Positions 21,974 through 33,200 of a stretch of 64,000 nt of DNA are shown here, piece after piece (position 1 is the first letter of the stretch; each line of letters starts with the position of its first letter). The position numbers and the translations under genes were made by a program. The DNA is from Amaurobius ferox (taxonomy: Eukaryota; Arthropoda; Arachnida; Araneae; Amaurobiidae): contig OX578137.1 of the NCBI GenBank assembly GCA_951213105.1, positions 62,335,736-62,399,735 of the forward strand. Direction: 5' to 3'. The notes beneath the pieces are model-generated. The model saw only the letters and a list, made by a program, of their open reading frames with translations, ran no database searches and was not told the DNA's origin.

Positions 21974-22003
21974 CTTTGAATAAAATCTTAACTCGCATAT
22001 TAA
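21974..22003 (+). repeat. 30-bp direct repeat flanking piggyBac, right
   Basis: Abuts the right TIR and ends with TTAA. 29/30 identical to 20088-20117. Confidence 0.95.
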
Positions 22004-22437
22004 CATCAACATAAAATCCTAACTCATGCAATTATTAGCAGAATCTCATGAGTTGTGTACACGTTACTATTAGTAATGAAATATGCCAACATATCTGGTT
22101 TGAAACATTTACAGTAAAGCGAATTCTGACCTACAGCATGGCGTTACATAATAGTAGCAAGAGGGCTAACAGAAATTTCCCATGGGGTGTATTTTTAGTC
22201 ATGGTCAATTAAAAAAATTGCATACGACTAAAACGGGCTACGTGTGATTTCGTGGAGGGTTAAGATAATTCGGTAGGATATGCCCTAGATTTGAACAAAC
22301 CATTTTGAGCTTTCGTAACTTATTTGGAAGGAATATTTTGTTTTTTGTACTTGGCGGTGAGTTAGTTCTTTACCTCGAAGTGGTGTTTTTAGAGATTAGT
22401 GGATAGCTATCTGATCATTTTAACTGTGTCATAATTA
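22004..22437. other. Unassigned DNA
   Basis: No gene or repeat boundary recognised between the piggyBac flank and the next Helitron-like element. Confidence 0.4.
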
Positions 22438-23752
22438 AAACAAGAAAGATCAATCATGCATAAAGCATTGATTATGACACACTTTCCTACTGCAATGCAA
22501 TTTTATTTAAACATCTCTAAAATGCGATACATTCAGGACGGATATATTTTCAATTATCGCAGTACTACAGTAATTTCTTATATTTGAATTTCTTATATTG
22601 CGTTGCTTCAGAATATAGATGCACATAAATTAAGCAAAATAAAGCTGTTTTAGGACGGATGCAACACTAAATATGAATTCAAAAGAACTTTAAAAATCAC
22701 GATTTTGACACATGATGGATGAAATATTTTATTTTGAAGTGGGTGACGTAATCTCTTCATATAATATGGGTGTAATTATTATTTTAATTTTTATTTAAAA
22801 AACTACCGAATATATTTCGCTGAAATTTTTTTCATATTTTCTATGGGATAATTTGAATATTTCCTAAAACTTTCGAAGCAATTTGTGCATTTTAAATTCG
22901 CTTAAAAATGTTTGAAAAATTAGATCCTATAGGGTTCATTGTATTTCATTTTTCCACCAGGGTTCAATCCAAAACTAATTGGATGATATTATTAATTTAT
23001 ATTCCCGTAGGTCCCACAGACAGTCTGAACAATTTCATTTTGATAAAGTCATTTTTACGGCAGTTATCATGCGAACAGACATACTGACAGACGGAATAAA
23101 TGAAGTCATAAGCATTTTTCAACTATGTTGTAAAATGTTCAAAAGAATTGCAAAAATGACACACATACCTTTATTTTACTTAATAAAAGATGTCTGTGCA
23201 GGCTGGAAATTTGAACATTGTATGACCATGAAATCTGATATAAGGTACGTACTTCAAGTAAGTACTTTAGGACTCGAATAGGTGCACCTCGGTGTTATTT
23301 TTTAAATTTTGTATTAGTTTTTCAGTTATTTTATAGGCTCGAATTTTCTTTTTAACCACTAAAAACATAATAAAACGCGTGAAGAAAAATGCCGCTCAAA
23401 TTTCATTTGAAGAATGGCAGCAAGATCATAGACAAGTATCTCGCTGGCGAAACCGGGAATTTCAGACAACTGGCGTTTCGGTAGTAAGATTTAAAGTTCC
23501 GAAATTTACATATAGAGATTTGAATGTTTAAATATAAGATTGTAACAGTATTATAAGCATTCGCTTAAACAATCACGTTTCTACGGTAATAGCTTCTCAA
23601 GTTAGTAATCAAGAATTTAAATGACCGTAAAAGACTTTTTGATACGGTCTTGCCGGGAGGGGAGGAGATTTTTTAAATCTTCAGCATTCTAACAAAATAC
23701 TTTTTTTTTTTAAATTTCATGGACCTGACCATCGCCGGGTAATTCGTTCTAG
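22438..23752 (+). mobile_element. Helitron-like element H2, with 3' end
   Basis: Shares its first ~670 bp with 8796-10105 (CAAGAAAGATCAATCATGCA; GGTTCAATCCAAAACTAATT; TTTTTACGGCAGTTATCATG). It ends CCATCGCCGGGTAATTCGTT then CTAG and a flanking T, like element 2. The region 23350-23520 has higher complexity than the rest. No helicase is seen. The 5' end is uncertain, since no TC start was identified. Confidence 0.6.
23389..23484 (+). CDS. 31-aa open frame within Helitron H2
   Basis: MPLKFHLKNGSKIIDKYLAG then ETGNFRQLAFR and a stop. An overlapping frame without a start reads ISFEEWQQDHRQVSRWRNRE, also non-repetitive. Either could be a captured exon scrap, as Helitrons often carry, or chance. 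I recognise no family. Confidence 0.25.
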   Translation: MPLKFHLKNGSKIIDKYLAGETGNFRQLAFR

Positions 23753-24315
23753 TAAATTATATTTAAGATTATATTGTAGAATAATTCGCATTTGTACTTG
23801 CATTTATATCCACGCACTTATATTTATTTATTCTTCATGTTCTTACATTTCCAATTCAAACGTATTTCTACTAAAAATAAACCCTCTTCGAACTTTCTCT
23901 GATCTTTTCAATTACCCGCTCTGTTTACTTTAATGTTACCCTCCAGAGCTCTTGAGAGTCATTCCTTTGAAGTCATTCATACGCATTTACAAATATTCAA
24001 TTTGAGAATGCGTAAGATGACAGACTTATATTGTAAACATTTAATTCACGGCGATGATGAACTGAACTGAATACTAATTAGCTACTTTGATATATTCTCC
24101 AAGTTCCTGATGTAAAAAAAGCTGACATTGATCGATGTATTATATATACCAGTATATTTAAACCACAGTATTTATTCTAAGATATATGTCGTTGTTCTGA
24201 GAAATTTTATCGGATAGAATAGTCAGTTATTCTAGAAATGTTTCATGTTGTGTATGAAATATATATCGCTACTGTAGAATTGTCTAACGTGTTTAACTTA
24301 TTTTTGTTATTACAG
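23753..24315. other. Unassigned DNA
   Basis: No feature recognised. Confidence 0.4.
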
Positions 24316-25425
24316 ATTCTCCAAAAGCCCCGCGGTGACCTTAAAGGCTGAATCTCTGCACACTTATAGTATCAACTACGATACAGAATCTAAGTAAGCG
24401 GGATTTTTTTATTATTTACTCCTCCCCCAGAGAGCAGAGAAAATTTTCGGAAAGTCTTTAGGCTCTCCTCAATTCGCCTGATGACCTAGCCCTCACAGCA
24501 AAGATCGTCACATGTGTGACAGTGACGTTGTAGCCACGTGACACCTGGGTCACAATGTGACATCATATTTGTGACTTCTATGCGACGTTACGTATTAGTA
24601 ACTTTGTAACTTCATTGTGACTATATTCTGTGACGTTTCCACAATTTAATTAACACGTAACAATGTGACGACATTACAATGACAATTACAATGTGACGCC
24701 ACAAACAAGTTAATATGCGAGGTCACAAACGACCATGAAAATGACCAAAATGACTTCACTGTGACCTCAATATAACATTGCCGAGACGTACTGCGACGTC
24801 CTGTGACGTCCCAAAGTCACAGTGTGACATAAATCTTACGTCACTGTGAAAAAAAATGCTGTTAGGGAGGTAGCTGAATATTCAACTTCCCCCCCTTCCC
24901 CCGTGGACAAAGAAAATGGAGATATTTCAAAAAGTTTTTTCAGTTCCCCTAGAAGTCCCCTGGGAAACTAGGCGGCTGAATTTTTGCATACTTATATTAT
25001 AGACCATGGGACAAAAACTCAACGTAGATAGTTTTCAATTTAATACCCCTCCGGAGGCGAAGAAAATGGAGTGTTCCTAAAAATATTTTCATACCCTCCA
25101 TAGTCCTTGGTGACCTAGAAGGCTGAATCTTTGCAAACATAGTATCGACTATCAAACGAATACAAGGTAGTCGGATTTTCGAGTCCCTTCCCTCGGGGCG
25201 GAGATTGTGAGTTTTTTAAGTCTTTCTAGACCCTTAAACATCACTCCAGTGGCTTTGAAGGCTGAATCTTTGCACACTTATAGTAACGACCACTGGACTG
25301 AATCTAACGGTTTAGGTTTTTCGATGTATTCCCTGGACTGAAGGAAATGGGGGGGAGGGGGGGGGGGGTAAAGCATCTTAGAACCCTTACGAAGCTAGAC
25401 ATGAAAGGCTTAACTCGACGACGGG
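24316..25425 (+). repeat. ~140-150 bp tandem satellite
   Basis: The anchor 'ggctgaat(c/t)tttgca(c/t)acttatag' recurs near 24344, 24970, 25109, 25259 and (degraded) 25407, giving spacings of about 139-150. Each unit also has a CT/CC-rich purine-pyrimidine half with 'cctccccc' and 'gcggagaa(a)atgg'. The same unit type appears at 50740-51240. One unit is interrupted by the MITE at 24490-24867. Confidence 0.85.
24490..24867. mobile_element. GTGAC/GTCAC-rich MITE
   Basis: The 378-bp insert has terminal inverted repeats CCCTCACAGCA (24490-24500) and, on the other strand at 24857-24867, CCCTAACAGCA (10/11). The interior is built from dozens of GTGAC/GTCAC/GACGTC words on both strands. It sits between GACCTAG and AGG(t)AGCTGAAT of a satellite unit whose uninterrupted siblings read GACCTAGAAGGCTGAAT, so insertion into that point is directly visible. 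No coding. Confidence 0.8.
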
Positions 25426-25604
25426 ACAAAACCAAATTCGGCTAATTTTCAATTAAAACAACTGTTTCGACGCTAAGCACCCTATATTATTATTAAACAA
25501 AATAATACTTATTTTGAAAAGTTGTAGCTTATTTCGTTAGTTTCATTGGCCCCTGATGTTTTTCGATTGATGTAATCGTTGTGAATATTATTTTATTTAG
25601 TCAA

Positions 25605-25790
25605 TTCTTTCTATAGATATATCATAGACACAGACTCACACTCATACAAACATCGTGGATAAAATGCTCGATTTGCTTTCAAGGATGCTCAAAAGTATAG
25701 ATTCATTAAAATCGAAGCGTCGGACTTTTACCCTCCAAAAAATACTTTCACTTTACATACATTAGATATTATAGGAAAAGTAAACATATA
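25605..25790 (-). repeat. Family A fragment (left end, diverged)
   Basis: Inverted fragment with ACACAGACTCACACTCATAC, 'aggatgctcaaaagta', TCGAAGCGTCGGACTTTTAC and the ACTTTCACTTTACATACATT... GGAAAAGT hairpin end. Confidence 0.65.
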
Positions 25791-25863
25791 CATTTCTGTA
25801 CCATCGGTGGCAACAGGCGTGGCTCCATTGTAATTGGTGAGGTTCCAATAATTATATTAAAAA

Positions 25864-26480
25864 CTAGCCATATCACCCGAGCTTCGCGCATTTTCAAAGG
25901 CTAGTGGTCACTCAATGTGCCACCTACACACTTAATAAAAATTCTGAATATCAAAAGCCGTTTCAAATTTGAGCATAAAAATAGAATGGCGCACATTTTT
26001 GAGTGGCAAAGTTGTTGTTGTTGAAACCCAGACCGTCCGACCTACCAGAAAGGTGTAGAAGACCCAGACCGTCCGACTCATCCAGAGGACACGAGCAACC
26101 ATTTGGACGGCCGTACCAGGAAGGTGTAAGGTACCAGGAAGGTGTAAGGTAACAGTTTGGACGGTCGGGAAGTGCCACCCAATTTAGACCGGAACCCAGT
26201 GGGGAGGCATCTACAGGGACCGTACCCTCCTTCCCCTACCACCAACCTCTCGGAAGGACTTTCGGACCCACATGTTTAACGTGATCGTACTCCGCATGAA
26301 CACGGCGGCAGTTTTGGCAGTGGCTGGAATCGAACTTGGGCCTACCGAGTGCAACTCCAGCGCGCTAACCAATGGGCTACCGCGCCCGAGTGGCAAAGTT
26401 GTGTAAGTTTTCTTGAAAATTCCTTCGTATCGTCACCTCTAATTTGAATTTTCTAAATTTTCGATTTTTTCGTTGATTTG
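25864..26480 (-). mobile_element. Helitron 3' end, inverted, split by a SINE
   Basis: On the minus strand the end reads GCGCGAAGCTCGGGTGATAT then GGCTAG followed by T: a palindromic CGAAGCTCG hairpin region and CTAG, as Helitron 3' ends have. The body is interrupted by the SINE at 26016-26387. The distal boundary is not determined. Confidence 0.6.
26016..26387 (-). mobile_element. tRNA-derived SINE B, copy 1 (reference copy)
   Basis: On the minus strand: head GGGCGCGGTAGCCCATTGGT (A-box TAGCCCATTGGTTAGCG) and B-box AAGTTCGATTCC; body with GAGTACGATCACGTTAAACA, GGTTGGTGGTAGGGGAAGGA and GGTGGCACTTCCC; then a tail with two tail modules (one with TGGATGAGTCGGACGGTCTG, one with CTGGTAGGTCGGACGGTCTG) ending (CAA)n. 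The 15-bp TSD GAGTGGCAAAGTTGT lies at 26001-26015 and 26388-26402. Open frames across it are spurious. Confidence 0.93.
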
Positions 26481-26764
26481 ATGTTCAGGTGGATGGATTA
26501 AGACAAAATCCGAGATTCTGGCTCGACTGGAAGCAATCGATAATTAAGCAAAGTGGCTTTGAGTTTTTCCTTTTTTTTTTTTTTGCTATTTTTTTGCTTC
26601 CCTAATTCGAATTTTTGAAATTACATTTTCTCCTGGTCTCGCACCTGAATCTGATTGGACTAAAACCTAGTTTCTTCTTCAAAATAGTGGAAGCTCTCCA
26701 TAATTTTGATTCACCACCCCGTCAACGTCATTCACTGACTCTGTCAGTCAGTTCAGTACATGTT

Positions 26765-27320
26765 AAAAAATCTGATGTGGGCAGCACATGACTTTCCTTA
26801 TATAATGCAATGAATTTACTACTTTTACAGTAAAAAAAAAATACGTTATTCATATAGTAGATACTTATATTCTTTCCAAGATATTGAATATTCGTCCATT
26901 ACTCGTCATTTTCATTCATTTAGTGTCATTATTCTACATTTGGGGAGATTTTCGTTAATTTGACAACATTTAAAAAAGTCACCAAGTTGACGACATTCCG
27001 CCAAATTCGTCGCCAAAATCTCGCCAAACGTTATGAATGGAGAAATAAGTTATCCTTATAGCAGATAAATGAATATTGGCGTTAAAATACAAAAGTATTA
27101 CTCAAAGTATATTTTCTCCTGAATGGAATGAGCTAGATCCACGAGAATGATGTCACCACATTTATCGCGTGATATTACATATAAAAAGTGAACATGTTTC
27201 TCAACAGTTAATATTTTTTTAATTTAGGGGATTTTTTGATAAATGTATTTGAAAAATATGCAATATCTCAAGAACGGTTCATGCTAGCGTTCTAAAGTTT
27301 ATGTCAATCGTTTTCTAAGG
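26765..27320 (-). repeat. Family A repeat, left end truncated
   Basis: Starts with the inverted right terminus TAAAAAATCTGATGTGGGCA, GCACATGACTTTCCTTATAT, then the TTGGCG core (26940-27030), ATGATGTCACCACATTTATC and 'gttcatgctagcgttctaaag'. It breaks off at about 27320 just before the Tc1 element. Confidence 0.88.
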
Positions 27321-27395
27321 TTCTATAATCGTTGTCTACGTATATAGCGAAACTAATACATGTTTTAGATAACACCTCTTCATTCTGACACTATA

Positions 27396-28801
27396 CACTA
27401 CGTGGCAGTGAAAATGAGACACCAAGAAGGAATGGGCAGAAAATAATGAAAAGCGGTAAACAGAGAGAGGCAACAACGAACAATAAGTGATGTTTATTCC
27501 AACATGATAGACATATACACTGAACGATAACACCGTCTGATCAGTAGGTTGCAGGACCAACGCGGTTGGCCATACAGGCAGCAATACGTCTGGGTACAGG
27601 GTCAATAAGCGTGCTGATGGTGACTTGAGAGTTGGTTGCCTATTCCCTGCCAATCAGTTGCCAGAGTTCGTCTTCTAAACGCGGCGGTGGCAGATCACGC
27701 AAGTGCCGTCCAATCACGTCCCAGACGTGTTCTATTGGTGAGAGATCAAGGCAGACTGGTGACCAGGGAAGTACCTGAGTGCCTTGCAGGGCATGCTGGC
27801 TGATGCGTGCCGTGTGTGGTCAGACGTTATCCTGCTGGTTAATCGCACAGGGCACCCCCTGAAGGAAGGGTAGTGTCACCGGCCGCAGCACATCATCCAC
27901 GTATCGTTGGGTCGTCATAGCGCCCTCAATACGGACCAAAGGGCACCTGGTATCGTAGGCGATGGCGCCCGCCGCGTTGTCGTGCGGTGTGGCGTTCCAC
28001 AGATGCGCCCGGATTGAACCTGCCACCACTTCGGCGCCAGACTCGTACACAGCGACTGTCATTGCTAAAACAGAAGCGTGACTCGTCTGAGAACACGACC
28101 CTGTACCATTCCGCCGTCCACGTGACTCTATCTCAACACCATTGCAAACGGAGGCGTCTGTGCTGTTGGGTCAATGACAGTCTTCTTAACGGGCGCCATG
28201 AGTGCGCGGTCGCCAGCAATCAATCGGCGGATAATGGTCCTGGTCGTTATGGGAGAATCAAGGGTGTCCTGCACATGCTGCAAAAGGGCGACGGAAATGG
28301 CCTGCGGGGCCGCCAACGCTTGCCGGCGGATGCGTCGGTCCACGCGTGCTGACGTCGCTTTGGCCGTAACGGCACCCCTCAAACGTGCCACATTCCCTTG
28401 TTCCAACCATCTTCGCCACGGCCGGTGCACCATGAACGCCTGTAGGTGGCTGTCCACTGAGATTTTACGTATGGACCAACCTGCCCTTCTGAGTCCGATC
28501 ACCATACGCCTCGTGAAATCGTCTGTCTGCTGGAACTGCCTCGGTCAGCCCCGTTGGCGGCGGCCTGGCATTCTCTGCTACTACACGTTTCCTCTGAGAC
28601 AAAAAAAAATTGCAAAATGATTTCTCTGGCAGACAGAGCGACACGACTATTGCCGATTCTGTAGATTCCTTCCTTTATATCTCACTCAGCAGCTGCGCAT
28701 TTCGCATCATTTACATAAATCGGTGAGCTACGTCTACCCTGAAATTTGCATATTTTTCTGCCCACTCCTTCTTGGTGTCTCATTTTCATTGTCATGTAGT
28801 G
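27396..28801 (-). mobile_element. Tc1-like transposon, complete ends, broken gene
   Basis: The TIRs begin CACTAC(G/A)TG(G/A)CA(G/A)TG and continue AAAATGAGACACCAAGAAGG. TA flanks both sides (27394-27395 and 28802-28803). Length 1406 bp and GC-richer than its surroundings. The minus strand encodes a decayed Tc1 transposase. Confidence 0.92.
27530..28620 (-). pseudogene. Tc1-like transposase, multiple frameshifts and stops
   Basis: Minus-strand frames carry, in order, MVIGLRRAGWSIRKISVDSH (helix-turn-helix part), RRIRRQALAAPQAISVALLQ, VVFSDESRFCFSNDSRC with the first catalytic Asp, GVPCAINQQDNV with the second (QQDN motif, then a stop), and LDLSPIEHVWDVIGRHLRDL with the third acidic position. 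The order and motifs are those of Tc1 DD34E/D transposases. Several frames must be joined, so the gene is inactive although all three acidic residues can still be found. Confidence 0.85.
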
Positions 28802-28803
28802 TA

Positions 28804-28830
28804 GAAAACCCAGACCACACGACCAAACTG
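28804..28830 (-). mobile_element. 27-bp micro-insertion of retroposon tail
   Basis: On the minus strand it reads GTTTGGTCGTGTGGTCTGGG and TTTTC, the 3' tail also seen at 4932 and 50988. It is flanked by TCATGTAGTGTA (28792-28803, the Tc1 end) and TCACGTAGTGTA (28831-28842), a 12-bp TSD with one mismatch. This explains why the Tc1 terminus seems to occur twice. Confidence 0.72.
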
Positions 28831-28903
28831 TCACGTAGTGTATAAAAGCGAGAATCTTCTTACTGAATACGACTGAGGTACCTCTCTGTTGTCAGCACAA
28901 TGT

Positions 28904-29182
28904 TGTTGTTGAGACCCAGACCCGTCCGACCTACCAGAAATGTGTAAGGTAACTGTTTTGGACGGCCGAGAAGTGCCACCCAATTTAGAACGGAGCCCGG
29001 TGGGAGAGGTATCCACAGAGACCGTACCCTCCTTCCCCTACCACCAACCTCTCGGGAGGACGTACGGACTCACATGTTTAACGGGATCGTACTCCGCGTG
29101 AACACGACGGTAGTTTTGGCAGTAGCGGGAATCGAACCCGGGCCTGCCGAGTGCATGCTAACGGGGGCTACCGCACCCCTTG
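28904..29182 (-). mobile_element. tRNA-derived SINE B, copy 2
   Basis: Same body and (CAA)n-type tail as 26016-26387; B-box GGGTTCGATTCCCG is well preserved, but part of the A-box region is deleted. The 11-bp TSD CAGCACAATGT lies at 28893-28903 and 29183-29193. Confidence 0.92.
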
Positions 29183-29309
29183 CAGCACAATGTGAAAAAA
29201 TTGTATCTTTTACAACGTGGATTAAAATATTTTCCTTTGTTATTTAAGATGACGAAAACTCAATCAAATTAAAGGAAATATAATTGAAGAGAATAAAAAG
29301 GAAATCCTA

Positions 29310-29720
29310 AGAAAAGATTACACAAACTTCAGAATGAAATGTCAAAACTCAATTTCCAATACTTGACAGAATACAGAAAACAAAAAAAAAAATACTCTTC
29401 TTAATTGCGATACATAGTTGCATGAAATGAAAATTTCTTGAAAATGATGTTTGAGAAAAGAAAATTAAATATTTAATGTTCTTTGGAAAACGTGTTCTTT
29501 TCCGCTACGCTATTATTCAACGGTGTTTTAAATTCACCTCACGCATCGGCGTTTGCCGTTCTTTTGAAAATGCTTTTTTATTTTACTGGGTAATCATTAA
29601 CAAAGATGTTAACAATGAAAGGCAGGTAACGAATTAAATCTGTCAGAATTTGCAGTACTATAAAGCTCCTTGAATTGTTGTGATAAGCGATAATTTTCTT
29701 GTATATAATTTAGTCCCGCT
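29310..29720 (+). repeat. Dispersed repeat F, copy 4
   Basis: Landmarks 'aaactcaatttccaatact', 'taattgcgatacatagttgc', 'gaaaatgatgtttgag', 'catcggcgtttgccgtt', 'aatgaaaggcag'. Collinear with the other F copies. Confidence 0.75.
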
Positions 29721-29817
29721 AATTAATACTTTTTAATGGAATATTTATTTCAAAAAGCCAGAATGCCAGAAATTCTATGTTGGCTTTTTGTTCACAATTT
29801 CATGGAACGATGGTATT

Positions 29818-31538
29818 ACTTTCCTTATATACATAGTATAATGTATAAGAAAAGTATTGTGACGTGGTCGAAAATTCGAATTCGAGTTTTCGACAGGAGA
29901 ACACGTTTCAAGTACCCCAGAACACTAATCAAACGTTTTTGATGTGATGTCCGCGTGCGTGTGTGTGTGTATGTGTATGTGTGTCAGTGAGTCTGTGGAG
30001 ACGATATCTCAAGAACGAATGGAGCAATTCGAATAACATTTGGTACAGAAATTGCAATCCGTGAATACTGGAAGCCTATTGTTTTTAATTGCAATGGAAT
30101 GTTCAAAAACCGCCAAGATTTTCGAGTGAAACTTTGAAAAAATCATCAAAACATCAAAACCTTTAATAAAGTTACGTAAACCATCATTCCGTATGTAATT
30201 TTTCATTAGAAAACGATTGACATGAACTTTAGAACTCTAGCTCGAACCGTTCTCGAGATATTGCAAATTTTCCAAATAAATTTACCAATAAATAACATAA
30301 AAGAAATATTTTTAACTATTATCAAATATGTTCACTTTTCATATGTAATATAAGGCGATACATTTGTTGGCATGATTCTCGTGGATGTACCGCGTTCCAT
30401 TCATGAGAAAATATACTTTGGGTAATAGTTTTATATTTGGACACCAATAGTCATTTATCGACTAAGAATAACCTATTTCTATGTCCATAACGCTTGGCGA
30501 TATTTTGGCGATAAATTTGACGGAATGTCGCCACTTAGCGACTATTTTCAATGTTGCTAAATTAACGAAAATTTCGCCAAATTGATAAAAATGACGCTAA
30601 ATCAGTAAAAATGACGACTAATTGATGAAAATTCAATGTCTTCAGCGGGATGCCGCCAACTTGGCGACCTTTTGAATATTGCATAATTAACGAAAGTGCC
30701 GCAGAATTGATAAAAATATCGCCAAATTGATAAAAATGACTCCAAATCAGTGAAAATGACGTCTAATTGATGAAAATTCAATGTCTTCAGCGGGATGCCG
30801 CCAACTTGGCGACCTTTCGAATATTGCATAATTAACGAAAGTGCCGCTCAAATTGATAAAAATATCGCCAAATTGATAAAAATGACGCTAAATGGGAGGT
30901 AATGTTTTGCAAATTTTTAATTCCGTCATATGACGGGCATACCTTTTAGTATACTCCTTCCTATCAGAGAGCCCTTCTCCCCATTTGTCTGAAACACTTG
31001 GCGATACAATTAGCGAACTTTGAGAATAATCTAATGACATATCGCCAACTTATTAATATTTAGCCCCAGATTTACAAAAATATCATCAAAATTGTAAAAA
31101 TGACGCCAAGTTAATGAAATTTGATGAATTCATTATTTATACATTTTAATATATGGACTATATTGCATATTGAGGATGAGAAGAACGTTTCTTCAAAGCA
31201 CGTTTCTTCAAATTGATAATTATTAATTTGAAGTTGCGCGAAATATAAGTACGAAAAAGTTTTCTTTTACAGTTGTCATCCCGAAAAGCCACAAATATAC
31301 AATTCAACGTTAAATACAGTGTGTCGTGGGTCTTATACATACAGTTCGACAATAAAATCTTGCAATTTCGTCCCCAGTAGCTCAACGGTAAAGCGTCGCC
31401 TGGCCTGTTCGTAGATCCAGGTTCTATTCCGGGTTGGAACTAGGTTCTTTAGAATCTTATACATCATTTTTTCACTGTGAGAAAAGTAAATTCATTGCAT
31501 TATATTAGGAAAGACATGTGCAGCCCACATCACATTTT
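29818..31538 (+). repeat. Family A repeat with expanded core, split by a retroposon
   Basis: The left hairpin ACTTTCCTTATATACATA... GTATAAGAAAAGTATTGTGA is followed by the standard modules. The core is expanded; a ~165-bp unit (ATGTCTTCAGCGGGATGCCG, CCAACTTGGCGACCTTT) is almost identically duplicated at 30635 and 30780. A tRNA-like retroposon sits at 31343-31446. The right end AGGAAAGACATGTGCAGCCC / CACATCACATTTTA abuts the next family A copy. Confidence 0.88.
31343..31446 (+). mobile_element. tRNA-like retroposon D, copy 4 (SINE-sized)
   Basis: Carries A-box TAGCTCAACGGTAAAGCG and B-box CAGGTTCTATTCCGG, and ends GGTTCTTTAGAA. It aligns along its length with the terminal repeats at 17991 and 18346. 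The host family A sequence TCTTATACAT is duplicated on both sides (31333-31342 and 31447-31456), a 10-bp TSD. That length favours LINE-type insertion over LTR integration. Confidence 0.72.
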
Positions 31539-33110
31539 ATACATAATGTGTAAGTAAAGTATTGTGACGGGGTCGAAAATTCGAAATCGAATTTTCGACG
31601 GGAAAGCACGTTTCATGCAACCCTGAACACGAATCAAACGTTTTTGAGATGATGTCTGTGTGTGTGTCAGTGAATCTGTGGAAACGATATCTCAGGAACG
31701 AATGGAGCGATTCGAACGAAATTTGGTACAAATATTACAATCTATGAATACTGGAAGGCTATTATTTTTAAATACAATCGTTAAGTAAATAGTCATTTTT
31801 TATGTAATTTTTTATTAGAAAAACGATTGACATAAATTTAAGAATGCTATCACGAACCGTTCTCGAGATATTGCACATTTTTCTAATGAATTTATCAAAA
31901 AATCCCATAAAATAAAAAAAAATTAACTATTGTGAAAAATGTTCACTTTTCATGTGTGATACCATGCAATAAATATGGTGAAATCATTCTCGTGGATTTA
32001 GCTCGTTCCATTCATAAGAAAAGAGACTTTGGGGTAATAGTACTTTTGTATTTGGACGTCAATAGTTATTTATCTGTTATAAGAATAATTTACTTCTCCG
32101 TCCATAACGCTTTGCGAGATTTTGGTGACGAATTTGACGGAATGTCGCCACTTAGCGACTTTTTTGAGTATTGCCAAATTAAGAAAAATGTTGTCAAATT
32201 GATAAAAATGACGACTAATTGATAAAAATTCAATATCTTTAGCTGGATGTCGCCAACTTGGCGATTTTTTGGATAATGCTCAATTAACGATTGATAATTA
32301 ACGATTATTAACGATAATTAACGATATTGCATAATTAACGATTGATTTGGATATTGCATAATTAACAAAATTGATAAAAAATACAGCCAAATTGATAAAA
32401 AGGACGCTAATTGATGTAAGTTCAATATCTTGGAAAGGATACAAGAATAGACTATAAGGATAACCCATTTCTCCGTTCGTCCGTAGCCCTCGGCGAGAAA
32501 TTTGGCGAAACGTCGCCAACTTGGCGACTCTTTTAAATGTTCTAAAGGGACAAAATGCTTTTCTAACGTTCTAAATGCTAAAGTGACAAAAATGTCACCA
32601 AATTGATAAAAATGACTCCAAATGAGAAGTAATTTTTTTTTCAAATTCTGATTTCCGTCATATGACGGGCATAATACATTCTAGTATTTAAGAAATGCTC
32701 TTATCTCCGTTTATTTGTAACACTTGGTGATGTATTTGGGAAACTTGGCGAATAATCTAGCAAAGTATCGCCAAGTTGGTGATATTTCGCTATAATTTCA
32801 CAAATGACTCTAAATTGATGAAAATGACGCCTAATTGATGAATTAATTATTAAAATATTTTAATATATTGACTATATCGCCTATTGAGGATGCTATCAAA
32901 ATTGATAATTGTTAATTTAGAGTTTTGTGAAACAAGTTACTTGGGTACTTTGAAATAGTATTACATGTTGTCATCCGGAAAATCGTCAAATGTACGTCAA
33001 CGTTAAAAACACAGTTACCGTGTATCTTATGCATTATTTTTTGACTGTAAAAGGAGTAAATTTATTGCATTATATAAGGAAAGCCGTGTTGCCTATATCG
33101 GATATTTTTT
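31539..33110 (+). repeat. Family A repeat with expanded core, head-to-tail with previous
   Basis: It begins inside the left hairpin (TACATAATGTGTAAGTAAAG), lacking the first arm. It then carries GACGGGGTCGAAAATTCG, the mirrored TTCGACGGG, (TG)n, three to four core units (32100-32850), and the right end TATATAAGGAAAGCCGTGTT then CGGATATTTTTTA. A short run of 'aacgattgataattaacg' repeats (32286-32345) lies inside. Confidence 0.85.
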
Positions 33111-33165
33111 ATATGTATTTCGGAAGGAACAGAAGCATAAAGTTTACATTTTTTTTAATTTGCAT

Positions 33166-33167
<2 letters not shown>

Positions 33168-33197
<30 letters not shown>
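33168..33197. repeat. (AT)n microsatellite
   Basis: About 15 dinucleotide units. The two overlapping open frames with Tyr-Ile repeats around it are by-products. Confidence 0.95.

Positions 33198-33200
<3 letters not shown>

Noticed and set aside
27987..28620. 121- and 148-codon plus-strand frames
   Set aside because: They are antisense to the Tc1 transposase, whose motifs lie on the minus strand.
28831..28842. Second Tc1 terminus next to the real one
   Set aside because: It is better explained as the TSD of a 27-bp micro-insertion.
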